64,000 bases of DNA from Mansonella perstans (taxonomy: Eukaryota > Nematoda > Chromadorea > Rhabditida > Onchocercidae): contig JBAMDO010000075.1 of the NCBI GenBank assembly GCA_037074765.1, positions 171,738 through 235,737 of the forward strand, written 5' to 3'. Below are positions 1-18,598 of this stretch, piece after piece; positions within the stretch are counted from its first letter, which is position 1; every line of letters starts with the position of its first letter. A model generated the notes under the pieces. It made no database searches. It worked only from the letters and a program-made list of their open reading frames with translations, and was not told where the DNA came from. The translations under genes were made by a program, and so were the position numbers.

Positions 1-135
1 AAAAATTTGGCAAAATTAAATCATTTTGATTTTCCCGGTAATTTAACTCAAAGTTGGCCGAATTTTCGTAATTATTTTTGCATCCCTTCTTTTAAATTAT
101 TTCTTACCACTAAGCTTAAGCGTACCAAAGCTCAC

Positions 136-1581
136 CTCATTACGTATATCATAACCATATCTATTCATCAGTTCTCGTTTAGTTTTCGGTCTTTGTGAAC
201 GCTCATCGAAACGATCATGCTTCCATTTTCCATCTGCTCGAGAATGTGAAGATGGTTCCGGCGCGCGCTCCTCATCAGTATTTCTTGAATCATGCATATA
301 GTAGCGACCAGATTTTGGAATGAATGCCGGATTACCCTCAACTTCATCATCATCTGGCTCTTCATCTTGCTCCTAAATGATTTGCCAATTTTTAGGATGG
401 TAATATATCGAAACTATAACAAAACAAGTAGTCATAGATAATGTAAACAATTATTAGAGCACTTCTTTGACAAAATTTTAATGACTTTGAGATATTATAA
501 ACTCAATTAAAATAATACTGCTATCCGTCAAAAAACAGACTTACTTCACTTATGAGGCAAGTCTGTTTAGCAGTGTATTTCTCCTAACATGAAGAGTCTT
601 ATAAAGTGTTAAAATAAAGATTCCTGGATGTTTTATAAACCAACCTCTTCATCATATTCATATATTTCCTCATCCTGAAGTTCTTCCATCTGTTCCTTTG
701 TTCCATCGCTGTTTTCAACAGCACCATCTCCCGAGGCATCATCGACCTGCGTTGACGATTTAGCATCGACAAATTGATCCGCTTCATCACTACTTGCTTC
801 TTTATCACTTAAAATAGTAGATTCCTCTTTTGTTTTATGATCTCCTTCAGCATCAGTGCTTTTTTTCTTCGCATCTTCTTCACCTATTCCATTAACTTCT
901 TCAACGTTAACATCGTTTTCTTCCTGTTTCTTTACATCAGATGATATGAATGTAGCATCGGATGACTCTACAATAACATCTGCAATTTCAACTTTAAAAA
1001 ATTAGTAAACGATAATCTTAATCTTATGCTTAACTAAATCAGATATGTTAAATTTCGCTTTAATCAAAATTGTTAGCAGAATTGCGCAAATTTTATTGTC
1101 ATTAGTTTTAACATTTATTTTTCACTTCCAAAGTCAATACAGCATTACCTTTAGGTCTATCAATAGGCCTATCAATATTATCTGCATTATCTGCAGTAGT
1201 GCCATCTTCTGCAACTACAATTGTTTTTTCTTCCACTGCTAACAATGATGATGATGATGTTTTTTGGGCATCTGGAACTGCAACAAAATCGGAATGCAAC
1301 TGTTCGTTTTCGGAATCCTTTAGTTTTGTACATGTAGGAATCAAATTTTCATCATTATCTTTCTTCTCTTCCATCATATTTGAAGTTATAGCAGTAGTAG
1401 TTGTTGTTGTCGCGGTAGTAGCAGTAGTAGTAGCATTAATACTAGTAGTAGTAGTAGTAGTAGTAGTAGTAATAGTAGTAGTAGTAGTAGTAATAGCTGT
1501 AGTGCTAGTATTATTAGTATCAGTGATGACAGTACTGATAATCTCCGATGTTTCAAGTTTAATCTCAGGAACTGTTGACAT
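136..1581 (-). CDS. CASC3: CASC3/Barentsz (MLN51) exon-junction-complex protein, 5' part
   Basis: Three exons are readable: 1581-1113, 979-645 and 372-136. The last ends at a GTGAGC donor, so the gene continues past the left edge; about 347 residues are visible. Exon 1 starts at ATG 1581 and is threonine-rich from about residue 20 to 65, then acidic. Exon 2 is Glu/Asp/Lys/Ser-rich and looks disordered. Exon 3 carries the diagnostic SELOR/Btz segment: NPAFIPKSGRYYMHD, then GKWKHDRFDE, then KTKRELMNRYGYDIR. In known homologues this segment wraps around eIF4A3 and binds RNA in the exon junction complex, acting in mRNA localisation, translation and decay. Phases agree if exon 1 uses the donor after 1113; an alternative donor at 1125/1124 would put a stop early in exon 2. 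The family call is firm from exon 3; the N-terminal exon is less certain because it is low complexity. Confidence 0.85.
1384..1530. repeat. Trinucleotide (TAG/CTA) microsatellite coding for poly-threonine
   Basis: A run of mostly GTA units on the + strand (ACT on the coding - strand), with some TTG and GCA variants. It lies inside exon 1 of the CASC3-like gene and encodes runs of up to nine threonines broken by Ile, Ala and Asn. Pure ACT codons dominate, which points to recent slippage rather than selection on protein sequence. Confidence 0.85.
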
Positions 1582-2097
1582 CACCTCACTCTATCAAAAT
1601 GTGTGTATGTGTGTATAAATACTAAAAAGAACTAAGTCATAACAGAAAAATTAAATTATAACACTTCCAAACAATTATATATACCTTACTAACGCCCACT
1701 CCTCCTCCTTCACCTTACCCTCGCACCAAAAAAAGAGCATCAATGATGACCTTTCTTAAACAGTAGCAAATTAATCCAAATGATTTCCATTTCAATTATT
1801 GTAGCGCTATATCGAAATTATTTTTAATTAATCCACAGTAACAACTTCTTTTTTTTATTAAATTTAGAAATTTCATTAAATAGTCTGGAAAATCCAAATT
1901 ATACAATATTTTAAAATGAATTTTTTTCATTTGAAAAAATTTCAAATAAATATTTTGAAATTAAATTCAAAAAATACACAAGATATTTTGGAACAATATG
2001 AATTTATTGATGAAAGTTATCAAAAATAATAAATTTCATTAAATTTGAAAATAAATTTCAATAGAAATTATATTTCAATAGCATATAAATTTCAATA

Positions 2098-2177
2098 GCA
2101 CATAGGCACATACACATACACACATACACACATACACGCACATACACACACATACACACACATACACACACATACAC

Positions 2178-2225
<48 letters not shown>

Positions 2226-2245
2226 ACATACACATACACACACAA
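2098..2245. repeat. (CA)n microsatellite with CATA interruptions
   Basis: Almost uninterrupted CA/CACATA units. Long open frames here on both strands (poly Cys-Val and poly His-Thr) are artefacts of the dinucleotide repeat. Confidence 0.95.
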
Positions 2246-2354
2246 TCATTTCTTGAGACCACATACACAAATAACATTCCTGTTATCACGGACATTTGTT
2301 GTAAAACATTTCCTGTCATTGCAAAACTTGTCGCAAAACATTTCTTGTCATCAT

Positions 2355-2467
2355 ACAAACACACACAGACACACACACACACATACACAGACACACACAC
2401 ATACACACACGGACAGACACATACATGCACACACAGACACACAGACAGACACACACACACACACACA
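2355..2467. repeat. (CA)n microsatellite with CAGA interruptions
   Basis: Second CA tract. It is separated from the first by about 110 bases that are partly repeated again after it, at about 2466-2525, giving a compound higher-order repeat. Confidence 0.95.
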
Positions 2468-2601
2468 ATCATTTCCTGTTATTATGGATATTTATTGTAA
2501 AAACTTTTCCTGTCATTGAAAACTTAGTATTTTTTTTCTTCACTTTCTAATTATTATCATTAACAAAATATTGAAATATTTCATATTTCTCTTATTGATT
2601 A

Positions 2602-2602
2602 T

Positions 2603-2634
<32 letters not shown>

Positions 2635-2637
2635 CCT
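2602..2637. repeat. (CT)n microsatellite
   Basis: CT dinucleotide run with single A and C interruptions. Confidence 0.95.
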
Positions 2638-2946
2638 CATTTTCCTATTCATTATAATTTAACAATAATAATTTAATTATATTATATTAAAATTTTTTAT
2701 TAAAACAAATTATTATGTAATAATCAATAAAATGATTTATTTAAATTTTATTCCTTTTATTTTCATTGTAATTTTTAACTTTGCAAAAATCTGAAATGAA
2801 TCAATGGTACATAAATACATAAATAATGCTAATTCATCATCAATTCCTCTCCTTTCAAAATCTCTTTTTCTCATTTATTGATTGCTTTCATGTATCCATC
2901 CATCTATGACTTTCAATTGTGAGAGGAAGAATTTATTTTAAAACAC

Positions 2947-2990
2947 ACAGAGAGAGAGAGAGAGAGAAAGAAAGAAAGAGAGAGAGAGAT
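2947..2990. repeat. (GA)n / GAAA microsatellite
   Basis: GA dinucleotides with an internal block of AAAG units. Confidence 0.95.
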
Positions 2991-3119
2991 AATGTAAGGA
3001 GAGAAAAATAATAATATATTCTGAATATTGCTGTAACTGATGGTTTAAAGAGCTTATTTGAATAAAGAAGAGGATGAGGAAGAATATAAAATGTAAAGTG
3101 TCGAATAGTAGTGGGAAAT

Positions 3120-3210
3120 AGAAGGTAGGAAGTAGAAGGTCGAAGGTAAAAGGTCGAAGGTGGAAGGTCGAAAGTGGAAGGTCGAAGGTAAAAGGTAGAA
3201 AGTAAGAAGG
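3120..3210. repeat. Minisatellite of AAGGTCG(A)-type units
   Basis: About eight imperfect 9-11 base units of the form (T)AGAAGGT or GTCGAAGGT. It lies 40 bases after a run of GA-rich DNA. Confidence 0.85.
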
Positions 3211-3434
3211 TAAAATGAAAATTGGAAAAAGAAGAATGAATTTTATGATTGATTAATTGATTAGCGTTCTACTGTTATATTTTCACTATTATTGTTATCA
3301 CTGTAAAAACATTTCATTATTCTGATATCATTTCCTCTCACTTTTTTATTCTTCTCTCTTTCTAGTAACATTTCCATTTTATTATTTTCCAAAAAAGAAA
3401 TAGTTTCTTTCTTTATTCTTTAAAGTAAAAAAGC

Positions 3435-3489
3435 ACCTCTCCCTCTCCCTCTCTTCCTCTCTCTCCCTCTCTTTCCCTCTCTCTCTCCC
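3435..3489. repeat. Polypyrimidine CTCTCC tract
   Basis: CCCTCT/CTCTCT units, all pyrimidine on the + strand. Confidence 0.9.
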
Positions 3490-4988
3490 ACAAGTATTTC
3501 AAATAGATTGTTACGTTTAATATTTGTTCATTCAATCATTGTTATGATTAATATGAATTGATTAATCAGCTTTTCATTGTAATATTTCCCGCTATCATAA
3601 TGCTATTAGTAATCACTGTTATCATTTATTGCAATCTTATCAGTGATTATCTAATATCATTATCTTTGCTGTTACAACTATTCCTGGCAGTGTTAACTCT
3701 GATTATCTGACATCAACAAATCTCTTACTTATCCTTTTATTATACTAAAAATTTTCTTCACAATCATTGTCAGTTAAAATAATTATTAATAAGATAGCAA
3801 ATTGAATTCTATATTAAAAAATCTTGCAAAATAAAAAAAAAAATTTCCTTGGATGGCAATTTTTGTAATATTACATTAAAAAATATTAATCATAATTAAT
3901 GGATCAAAAAAAAAATTTTTCAATTCGTAAAGAAACTTGAAAATATTAATTAATTTTTATGAATTCATTAATTCAAAGAATTATTCTTGCAAATATCATT
4001 CGTTATTTTTTCATAAAAATTTAAAATTTATTTAAATTACTAGGAAAATTTTATGACCGAAATTCTTAGAGGATTTTAATCACCTTCAAATTCTTTAATT
4101 GCTTGAATTAATTACAATGTAAGAAATTTTTATTAATTTAATAATTAACGAAGGTCTTAAATTTCTTAATTTAATGATTAACGAAGGATTATGTATTTAA
4201 GCGGTTAATTATTCGTTAAAATTATCCTTTTTGTTTGATCTGTGATCTAATTTTAATAAGTTTTATTTTTAATTTTTTTTCTCTGTGATTTAACTTTAAT
4301 AAGTTTTATTTTTAATTATGAATAAATTACAGATAAATATCTACTTTAGGGTATTTAAAATTACACTAGATTAGATGAGAAAAAGGCTCAATCAAACTTG
4401 ATCAAATTAAAATTGAATGAAGTTAAGTTTGATAAAATTAAATAAAATTAAATTTAAAAAATTAAACTGAATGAAATTAAATTAGGATGAGTTCAAGTTA
4501 TTAAAGTAATACTTGCAAATGTTATGTATCTATAAAATATTTCGTAGGAAATTCAATTAAATGAAATTTATTTAAATTTATGCATTGATTTTAACCACAT
4601 TGCAGTCACAGCGTCCTCATGGTAATCAATTGCTTATGATTTTTGATCTTAGCAATTAAACCAGAAACTTATCAGTGTTAGGATTTCACGTTGGCCGCAC
4701 TCTTTTACTACTTTACTTTTTAACTTCGATATTAATGTTATTTCAAGCGTTTGTCTTAATGTGATACTAGTTGTATGTGTTATTCGTTTAAAGAGTACAA
4801 ATTAGAGTTGTATTGTAGGAGTGGAAAAATTTTACGTCATTTACGTAAGATTTTTCTCACAATTTATTTTGCATATTACGTTTCTCCTGTTTTTCCTGTC
4901 GTCAAAAATATAAAGAAACGAATTTTCAGTACAATGGTAACAGACCAGCAATTATTTTCATCTACTCAAAGTGATAAGCATTAGAAGT

Positions 4989-11243
<6,255 letters not shown>

Positions 11244-12832
11244 ATTCTGAAAAATTTTTCTTGGAAATGTGGGAAGTAAAGAAGAAGATTATAATTTCTT
11301 TCTAAAATTTGTTAGAATTATTGAAGTAGCCTCATAACTAGTCTCACATGAACTATTTGTTTAATTGGATCACTTTTTACCGGTGACGATTTGTGGCTGT
11401 AAACAACCGTCTATGATCTGTTTAAAACAGTTGAATTTCTTACGTAAGTAAATAGTCTGGAGTTTGAATTTCTCCATTTAATTTTTTTTTCTTTGTTTTG
11501 TCCGATCCATGGATTAATGTGGCGTTAGATCTGGATTTTTTTTTAAACAGTATCTTCAAGTAAAGTCATATCATAAATACTGCTTGAAGGTTATCAATTT
11601 TGACATTTTATTCTTTCAAATCTCTATTACTTTGCTCATCGATGCAAATAGGTTTATCATTTCCTTGCTGAGATATTAAAATCCATATTGTCATTGTAGA
11701 TCGATACTAGGCCATTTATCATTAGCAGGGTATTTTATTCGTTATTCATAGTATCATAGCATATCATAAACAACCTATTGTGCTATCATCCAGTGCGCCT
11801 GTTCTGATGATAGCTCTCTGAACGCTGTGAAAACAAATATCGATAGCTTCTGTGAAATCTTTTTATTTAATTCATCTATTAGTTAGACTTCGGTGTTTTC
11901 TGTTGTGTGTTTTTCTCATAATTTACAGTTTTTTTTTTTCTTTTTTTCGAATTTGAAATTATATGATTCATTCAATTTTAGCAAAAACTGTAAATGATTT
12001 AATACGGTGATTTATTTTGATATATTTTAGTCATAATACTGTATTTTTCGTATCAAATTTGAAAATATTTATATGTTTCATAACTATTATTATTACATGA
12101 TTATATCTATACAGATCAGATAGTATCATTCTGTTTTTGATAAGAGCAAGTCTGATGCTGAGTAATCAATAACATTATCTGTTTTATCTGTGACTACTTT
12201 TAAAAATCATCTGACATATGTTTATAATTGCACCGTTGCTTAATAATCATCTAGTCGAGTTTTTACAGATAGTTCTTTGTTGTTCTCCTGCTATTACTAT
12301 TATTATTATTATTATTGATAGCTTATTATTGATCGCTAAAATATAATAAATACCTCAGAAAGCTTGAAATTTGTTGGCTCCAAAACATTTCATTTCTTCA
12401 TCTTAGATAAGATTTCTTTGAAATCGATATCCTTGAAGTTGAATTTAATAAGTACATGAAGCTTTACTGTAATGTTGCGTAAGAAATTTATGTAAGTATA
12501 TTTTGAATAATGATATGGTATATTATTTCCAGTAGCAAGTATGGTCATTTGGATTATCAACGAGAAGAATAAATGAATAGTTACAACGGATCACAAATAA
12601 TTCACCAACCATCAACTGGATATAATTCTTGATAATTTTTATTTGCTTTTTTTCCTTAGATATAGGATTAAAGGAGGAACATTTAAATTTTCAGGAATTA
12701 AATGAACTTCAATAGTTGTATCGCAAAATATATCTATGTTTTCCACGTAACTACACGTGAAATAATCGTTTTGTGTGTGGAATTTTTGCTGCAAATTTTA
12801 TAGGATTTCTGAATGATTATGACAGTAGAGGT
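11244..12832 (+). other. Intergenic: ARHGAP39 3' flank and upstream region of CDKAL1
   Basis: AT-rich, no exon found. An (ATT)n run lies at about 12294-12316. A TTTTATAG acceptor at 12796-12803, 29 bases before the CDKAL1 ATG, is a plausible trans-splice site. Confidence 0.6.
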
Positions 12833-15800
12833 ATGGAAGATATAGAAGATGTTATTACACGAGTTCCAACGACGGCTAATTTGGAGCGAAATTATGTAAC
12901 TGTGAGAAAACGCCTAAAAGGGAATGATGAGATATTTTATGGTGATAGTTTTGTTCCTGGTATGTCATTTTATGATATTTCAATATTTTGCTTAACTTAC
13001 ATAACTTATGTTTTCCACGTAACTAACTACACTTTTTACACATGTTGATTTCACGTATATTACGCACTCACTTTTAATTATTTTGTGCACTTATGTTAAA
13101 AAATTTTTAAGGCGAAGCAAGATTTTGCAGTTTTAAATTTGAGCAACAGAAAATATTTAAATAAACTAAAAGTCTGTTGTCTAGAAACTAACTTATTTAG
13201 TTTTATTGAGATTTCTACAAATTATTTTTTTCAGCAATACAAATAATCTCTTCAATATAGTTAGAAGAATTTTCATCTTACATTATCGTTTAAAATACAT
13301 GTAGTCTTATTTGAAGTGAATTTTTTTCAGGAACACAAAAAATCTATATACGAACATGGGGTTGTACACATAACACAAGCGATTCCGAGCAAATGGCTGG
13401 TTTACTATCAGCAGCTGGTCATCAATTGACCAACAAAAAAGTTTCTTATAAATTATTCATTCATTTATCTTTAACTAATCATCAACTAATTCTATAATTG
13501 AAATTTTTGAAATTTTGTTTAACATGTAATTTGTAAAGTTTTTCTTAGGAAGATGCATCACTATGGATACTAAATAGTTGTACCGTGAAGACACCATCTG
13601 AAACACAATTGGAAAATACAATTAAGGAAGCTCAAAAGTTAAATAAGTTCGTTATAGTAGCGGGTTGCGTATCTCAGGTAACACTTTTTTTTCCCCTATT
13701 GTAAATGAAACATGACTGAGACAACTTACTTTTGAAATTTCTTTTAATTCAAAACTTCAGATTACTTGAAAACTTCAATATATATTAGTCAAAGATTTTA
13801 ATAATTTATTCAAAAAGAATTTCATAGCTAAGTTTTTCTCTTTCTCGTTCTATGGATATAACGTGTATCATCCAGTGCTTTCAAGGCCGAACCAAATTTG
13901 CGATTTTTGGAAGGAATCTCAATAATTGGAGTAAAACAGATTGAGTGTGTAATTCAAGCAGTAGAAGAAACATTGAAAGGAAATTGTGTTCGTTTCTTGT
14001 CACGAAGAAAACCAAAATCCAATTTATTACTTCCAAAAATACGGAAAAATAAATTCGTAGAAGTTAGTGAATATAAATTTCGTAAATAATTAAATAGTTT
14101 TATAAATACTTATCTTAAAAACTGAATAGAATGCTTAATTTTATTAATTTGGAATAGTTTTTTTCGAACTTTTAAATCTACTTGTAAGTTATTCTTAACC
14201 GTATCTTATCATCATATGACATCTGTGAAATGTGAATTATGTATGCAAGGGAGCAATAAGTTAACGGCTTATTTTATTAATGAATTGAATTAAATTAACT
14301 CGTGTCATTTACGTCAATCTATTCTTAAACAAATTTTACCAGTAATAACAGTTTTGCGGTGTAAAAGTGATTCATATTTACAGATTCTTGCAATCAGTAG
14401 TGGTTGTTTGAATCATTGCACATACTGTAAAACAAAATCTGCTCGTGGAAACCTTGTTAGCTATCCACTTGATAGTTTATTGAAACGAGCACGAAATGCA
14501 TTTGCTGATGGTTGCAAAGAACTTTGGCTGACATCTGAAGATTTGGGCGCTTGGGGTCGTGACATTGATATGGTCTGTTTTCCCGATATTTTTAATTTCT
14601 CGTAATTAACGTTACTGAAACATTGAAAAACAAGAATGAAGATGTTCTTTTGTATAAGAACAAACGAACATCATTACTTTTCACTCACGCAATGCTTTTA
14701 TTCCACTGTAATATTTCTTAATAATGTGATTTGGCAAATTTTTCAAGTGACTTGTATTAGAAATACAAATAACTTTTTCTCGAGGACTATATTAAAAATG
14801 CAAATAATTTTTTCTCGAGGGACATATTTGTCTCTTACTTTCTTCACATTAGCACTAAATAGTTAACATTATTTCAACCGTCGAATTATTATTTGAGCGG
14901 AAAAAAACAAAGTTATTCTTTTCTTTCTCTTTGAGATCTTTTAATATCCTTTTTTTTTCTTTTGCCTCTCCTCAGGCATTTTTAATTGTCGTAATTCTAT
15001 TTCAACGAAAGATAGAAAGGATGCATGGGTCGATAGATTTTTTTCATTTTTTGAAAATGAAATTCATTTTTTTGTTGAAAAATTCGGTTTTTTTTTCTTT
15101 TTTATAATAATGAATGAAATATATCAGCGTTATATTTTTCAAAAAAAAATATTGTATTTTAGGTTTTGCCAGATCTACTAAATGCTTTGGTAAAAATTAT
15201 TCCTGAAGGATGTATGTTACGATTAGGGATGACAAATCCGCCTTATATACTCGATTTCCTTGAGGTTAATTTTTCTTTTCTCTCATTTATAAGACAAATG
15301 AATTGCAGTAAATTTTATTTTCGAAATTTAAAAATTTTATTTATTACAAGGTATTGCAGTTTAATTTGATGATACTAAATATGCTCTGAATTTTAGGAAA
15401 TTTCGGAAATTTTGAATCATCCGAGGGTTTATTCATTTCTTCATATACCTGTCCAGTCGGCAAGTGATGCTGTATTATCGGATATGAAGCGTGAATATAC
15501 CTATGCTGATTTCTGCCGAGTTGTTGATTTTATGATCCAAAAGTTAGCTGATTTTAGAAATTCAAGTTATAATTTCATAGTCTGAGAGGGGAGAGATTTT
15601 TGCAGTAAAATGTTAACGAAAACATTGTTTTCTTAGTGTGAATGCCCGCAAAATATGGATGATTTAAATCTCCTGAACAAAAAGCATTTTGCAGCGTTCC
15701 CAATATCTATATAGCGACAGATTTCATTTGTGCATACCCAACCGAAACAGCAAGTGATTTTGAAGAAAGTATGGCATTAGTACGAAAATACCGCTTCCCT

Positions 15801-16823
15801 TCATTATTCATAAATCAATTTTATCCAAGAATTGGAACCCCAGCTGCAAGTCTGAAGAAAATCGATACCATTGAGGTATGTTTTATCATTTTCCGAGAAT
15901 CTTCAAAATTTGATACATGTCTTGAACGTCTTTCTTTAAAAAATGTATTGTTGGGAGTAGTATTTTAATAGTATGGAATAGGCAACGGTGAGAAGACTGG
16001 AAGCATAAAATAAATCAAAGAATACTGCTGTGGATCGAATATGTAGATCGAATATGGACAGCTGATTTGAAATTATAGATAGTCAAACAAAAGGATTAAT
16101 TCAGTGAACTATGGACATGGCATTCCTTTTGAAAATCTATCATAGATGTGTGATAAATACGAAAGATTTTGTTATTGTAAATGGAAATGCATCCAGTTTG
16201 CAAAATTCTTTAATTTTAAATTTGTTTGTTGCAGTTAAATGTTGTGACTGTTTTAGTAAGATGGGATTTTCAACATTTTTTAAAATCTATGTTTATCTTG
16301 TTCACAAATTCTTCTAATACATTTAAATAAGGAATATTATTTATATGGAACTAGGTTCAGCTTCCTATTTGTGGATTCAATTTATGATGATTCGATTCCA
16401 TATTAATTGTCAAGGTTTTTAAATCAGTTAAAAAATTGGAATGAACCATATTCTTTTTAGGCCCGTCGTCGAACTTCAGAAATGTCAACGCTTTTCCGTT
16501 CTTATTCAAGATATGAAAAAGAACGAATCGGTGAAAAACATCGAGTTCTTGTTTGCGAATTGGCAACTGATCAACAACATTATGTAGGCCATAACAAATG
16601 CTACGAACATTTTCTTATACCTTCAAAAAAGTGTCTTTTGGGCAAATGGGTTCAGGTGCGTATCGTAGATGTTTCAAAATTTTACATGAAAGCTGTATTG
16701 GTAAGCGGTGATATGAATGAATGGTTAAGTTTGACTGGTATTTCAGTTCTAACTAACAGTTACTGGATAACCGCTTTTAGTACGGTCATTTCGATTCTCA
16801 TTTTTTGGTTGATGTTGTTGTAA
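12833..16823 (+). CDS. CDKAL1: CDKAL1-type tRNA (N6-threonylcarbamoyladenosine-37) methylthiotransferase
   Basis: Nine exons close in frame to 507 residues: 12833-12959, 13331-13440, 13549-13677, 13886-14062, 14384-14572, 15163-15264, 15397-15542, 15695-15875 and 16461-16823. This radical-SAM enzyme converts t6A37 to ms2t6A37 in lysine tRNAs. The N-terminal cluster cysteines are Cys54 ([12 protein letters not shown]), Cys90 ([10 protein letters not shown]) and Cys119 (VAGCVSQ). The radical-SAM motif C-x3-C-x2-C is Cys189/193/196 in [18 protein letters not shown]. Other family blocks are [33 protein letters not shown] and [19 protein letters not shown]-like region follows, and the last 21 residues form one hydrophobic segment (TM tail anchor), as in animal CDKAL1 at the ER. 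It is shorter than the human protein (579), mainly at the N-terminus. Exon 4 is taken from the CAAG acceptor at 13885; the CAG ten bases upstream would break the frame. Confidence 0.95.
14759..14823 (+). repeat. Direct duplication in CDKAL1 intron 5
   Basis: Two copies of a 26-27 base unit at 14761-14786 and 14796-14822. Both have A-rich 5' halves and end in TTTTTCTCGAGG. They differ at about three positions and a one-base indel. Confidence 0.8.
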
Positions 16824-18598
16824 TATTGTTTTTCTTGTTTATCTCTACATCAAATTTGATTTAAATGAAAAAACTACAAAATTTTTCGTAAATTAATTGA
16901 AGATAAATAATTTTGAAGAGGAATCGAAACCTATGGGGAAAGGGTTGAGCTTTGGTAAGGATTGATAAATCCTTACAGTTATTTTTCAATACCATTCTGA
17001 TATTTACTGAGAACTTATTGATGAAATTTGAATATGAATTTAATTGGGACGTTGGAAGAAAAGCCTGACATCTATAGAAAAGGAATTGCTTAAAAGGAAA
17101 ATAAGTGCTAAAAATATGCCAGTTGCATTAATATATCAAATTTAAAATTCAGAAAAAAAGAATTGCTAAGATATATCATCTGTTCATAGTGGGAAACTAT
17201 AAGGAACGATTCTAAAGACTGCAATTCCATAATTATGTCTGAAATGTGATTTAATTTATCGCCAGATGATGATATGTAATTTATCGCCAGATGATGATAT
17301 GTAATTGTTAAATTTCCATTATCTAACGACGAACTAATTGTAGTGAGAACGATTTAAGTAAACGAACATATTATGATGTGGTCTGTGGCCATTATCGAGG
17401 TCAAGTTTCCAGATGGCCAATAAGATCACAAGGGTCATTAAAGGCTTATGCCGACAACGCCAGATACGATTTGCGATCCAATAAAATCATAATTAATTTT
17501 ACGAAGGGATGAAGGGGTTTTGTTTACCATTGAGTCATTTTTTTTTTCAAAGCAAATCAACCCGCCGAACTGATGAAGGTCATCATCTAACTATATAAGT
17601 CGAGGTTAAAGTTCAGTCTTACACATATTCTTCTACAGTACGGACAAAATAAATGGGTTATTTTATACACTCTTAAGGAGAAATCATTCATTCAAAATAC
17701 TTGCTTTTCTGGTTATTTATACAGGGCAAGCAATAGCCGTGAAAAATCATTCAAACTGAAGCAATTTTAATCAATTTCTCTAGGCTATAAATTATGATGG
17801 CATGCAAAGGACCTGGTCTTTCTACATCAAGAGTCTCGACCTCGAACTACGGTAATTTTTTCATAAAGGCCTTAGTTAGGGCTGTGTGAAATTGGGTTGT
17901 TATGGTTAAGCATCGAATTATGACGTGCGGAGGTTAGCCTAACAATTCGGAATGGATTTGGATGAAATGTTGTTGGATAGGTGGTTGTGAAGTTAAAGAA
18001 TTTTCGCATACTATGATTACTTAACTTTATTCAGGCATATATATAATAAATATTACTTATCATATATACATTATACATAGCCTTTTTAGTGAGTTTACGT
18101 GAGTACTGGAATTAACTTTGGATTTGTGTAGAGAAGATAGTTTTGAGATTTTATTAGCAATTTTATGATTAGTAAGCATTTCAATTTTAATTTACAGTAA
18201 CTGAATAACTTGCCTTTATTGCAGTGATTTTATTGTAATGCTCATTTCTTTTAATCATTATTCTTATACGATTTTATGATTGTTTGTTAAAAATTTTTAA
18301 AAGAAAAGAAAAGATTTGCTTCAAATTTTATTTTTGAATATTTTGTGAAATAAAATAACTTCTCGTAAAATATATATATATATATATATATGCGTGAAGT
18401 GACAATTTTCATTTTCAACTGAGAAAATGTAATTGGACAGAAAAGTGTAATTCCTTTTTTAAAATGAACAATAATAAAATTATAATGTTTGTTATTGATT
18501 TCAGATTGTTCTTATATTTCATTGCATAAATTTTTATGCACTTTTTAGTATTCGGTAGCGATGACTTTACTGTAACACCCAATCGGTTGTTTTGGCTA
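16824..18598. other. Intergenic with a tandem duplication and a possible LTR-like block
   Basis: No exon recognised. It contains the 25-base tandem repeat at 17253-17302. A less AT-rich stretch at about 17340-17680 has a TATATAAG box at about 17602 and AATAAA at about 17649. A (TA)n run lies at 18369-18391. A TTTTTAG acceptor at 18542-18548 precedes the DIPP gene. Confidence 0.5.
17253..17302 (+). repeat. 25-base perfect tandem duplication
   Basis: Two identical head-to-tail copies of a 25-base unit containing ATCGCCAGATGATGATATG, at 17253-17277 and 17278-17302. Such identity suggests a recent event. Confidence 0.9.

Larger units (their letters stand above)
1582..4988. other. Intergenic, divergent promoter region rich in simple repeats
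   Basis: The gap between the left-going CASC3-like gene and the right-going ARHGAP39-like gene. It holds several microsatellites, listed separately, in very AT-rich DNA. Short AT-rich direct repeats occur at about 4130-4195 and 4240-4317. I see no convincing exon. Confidence 0.7.

Noticed and set aside
1199..1618. 139-codon plus-strand frame with poly-valine
   Set aside because: It is the complement of the ACT repeat in the CASC3-like exon. The minus strand carries the family match.
2058..2519. Long open frames on both strands encoding poly Cys-Val or poly His-Thr
   Set aside because: They follow directly from the CA dinucleotide repeats, which have no stops in these frames.
13876..13885. 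Earlier CAG acceptor for CDKAL1 exon 4
   Set aside because: It would shift the frame; the CAAG ten bases later restores the conserved alignment.
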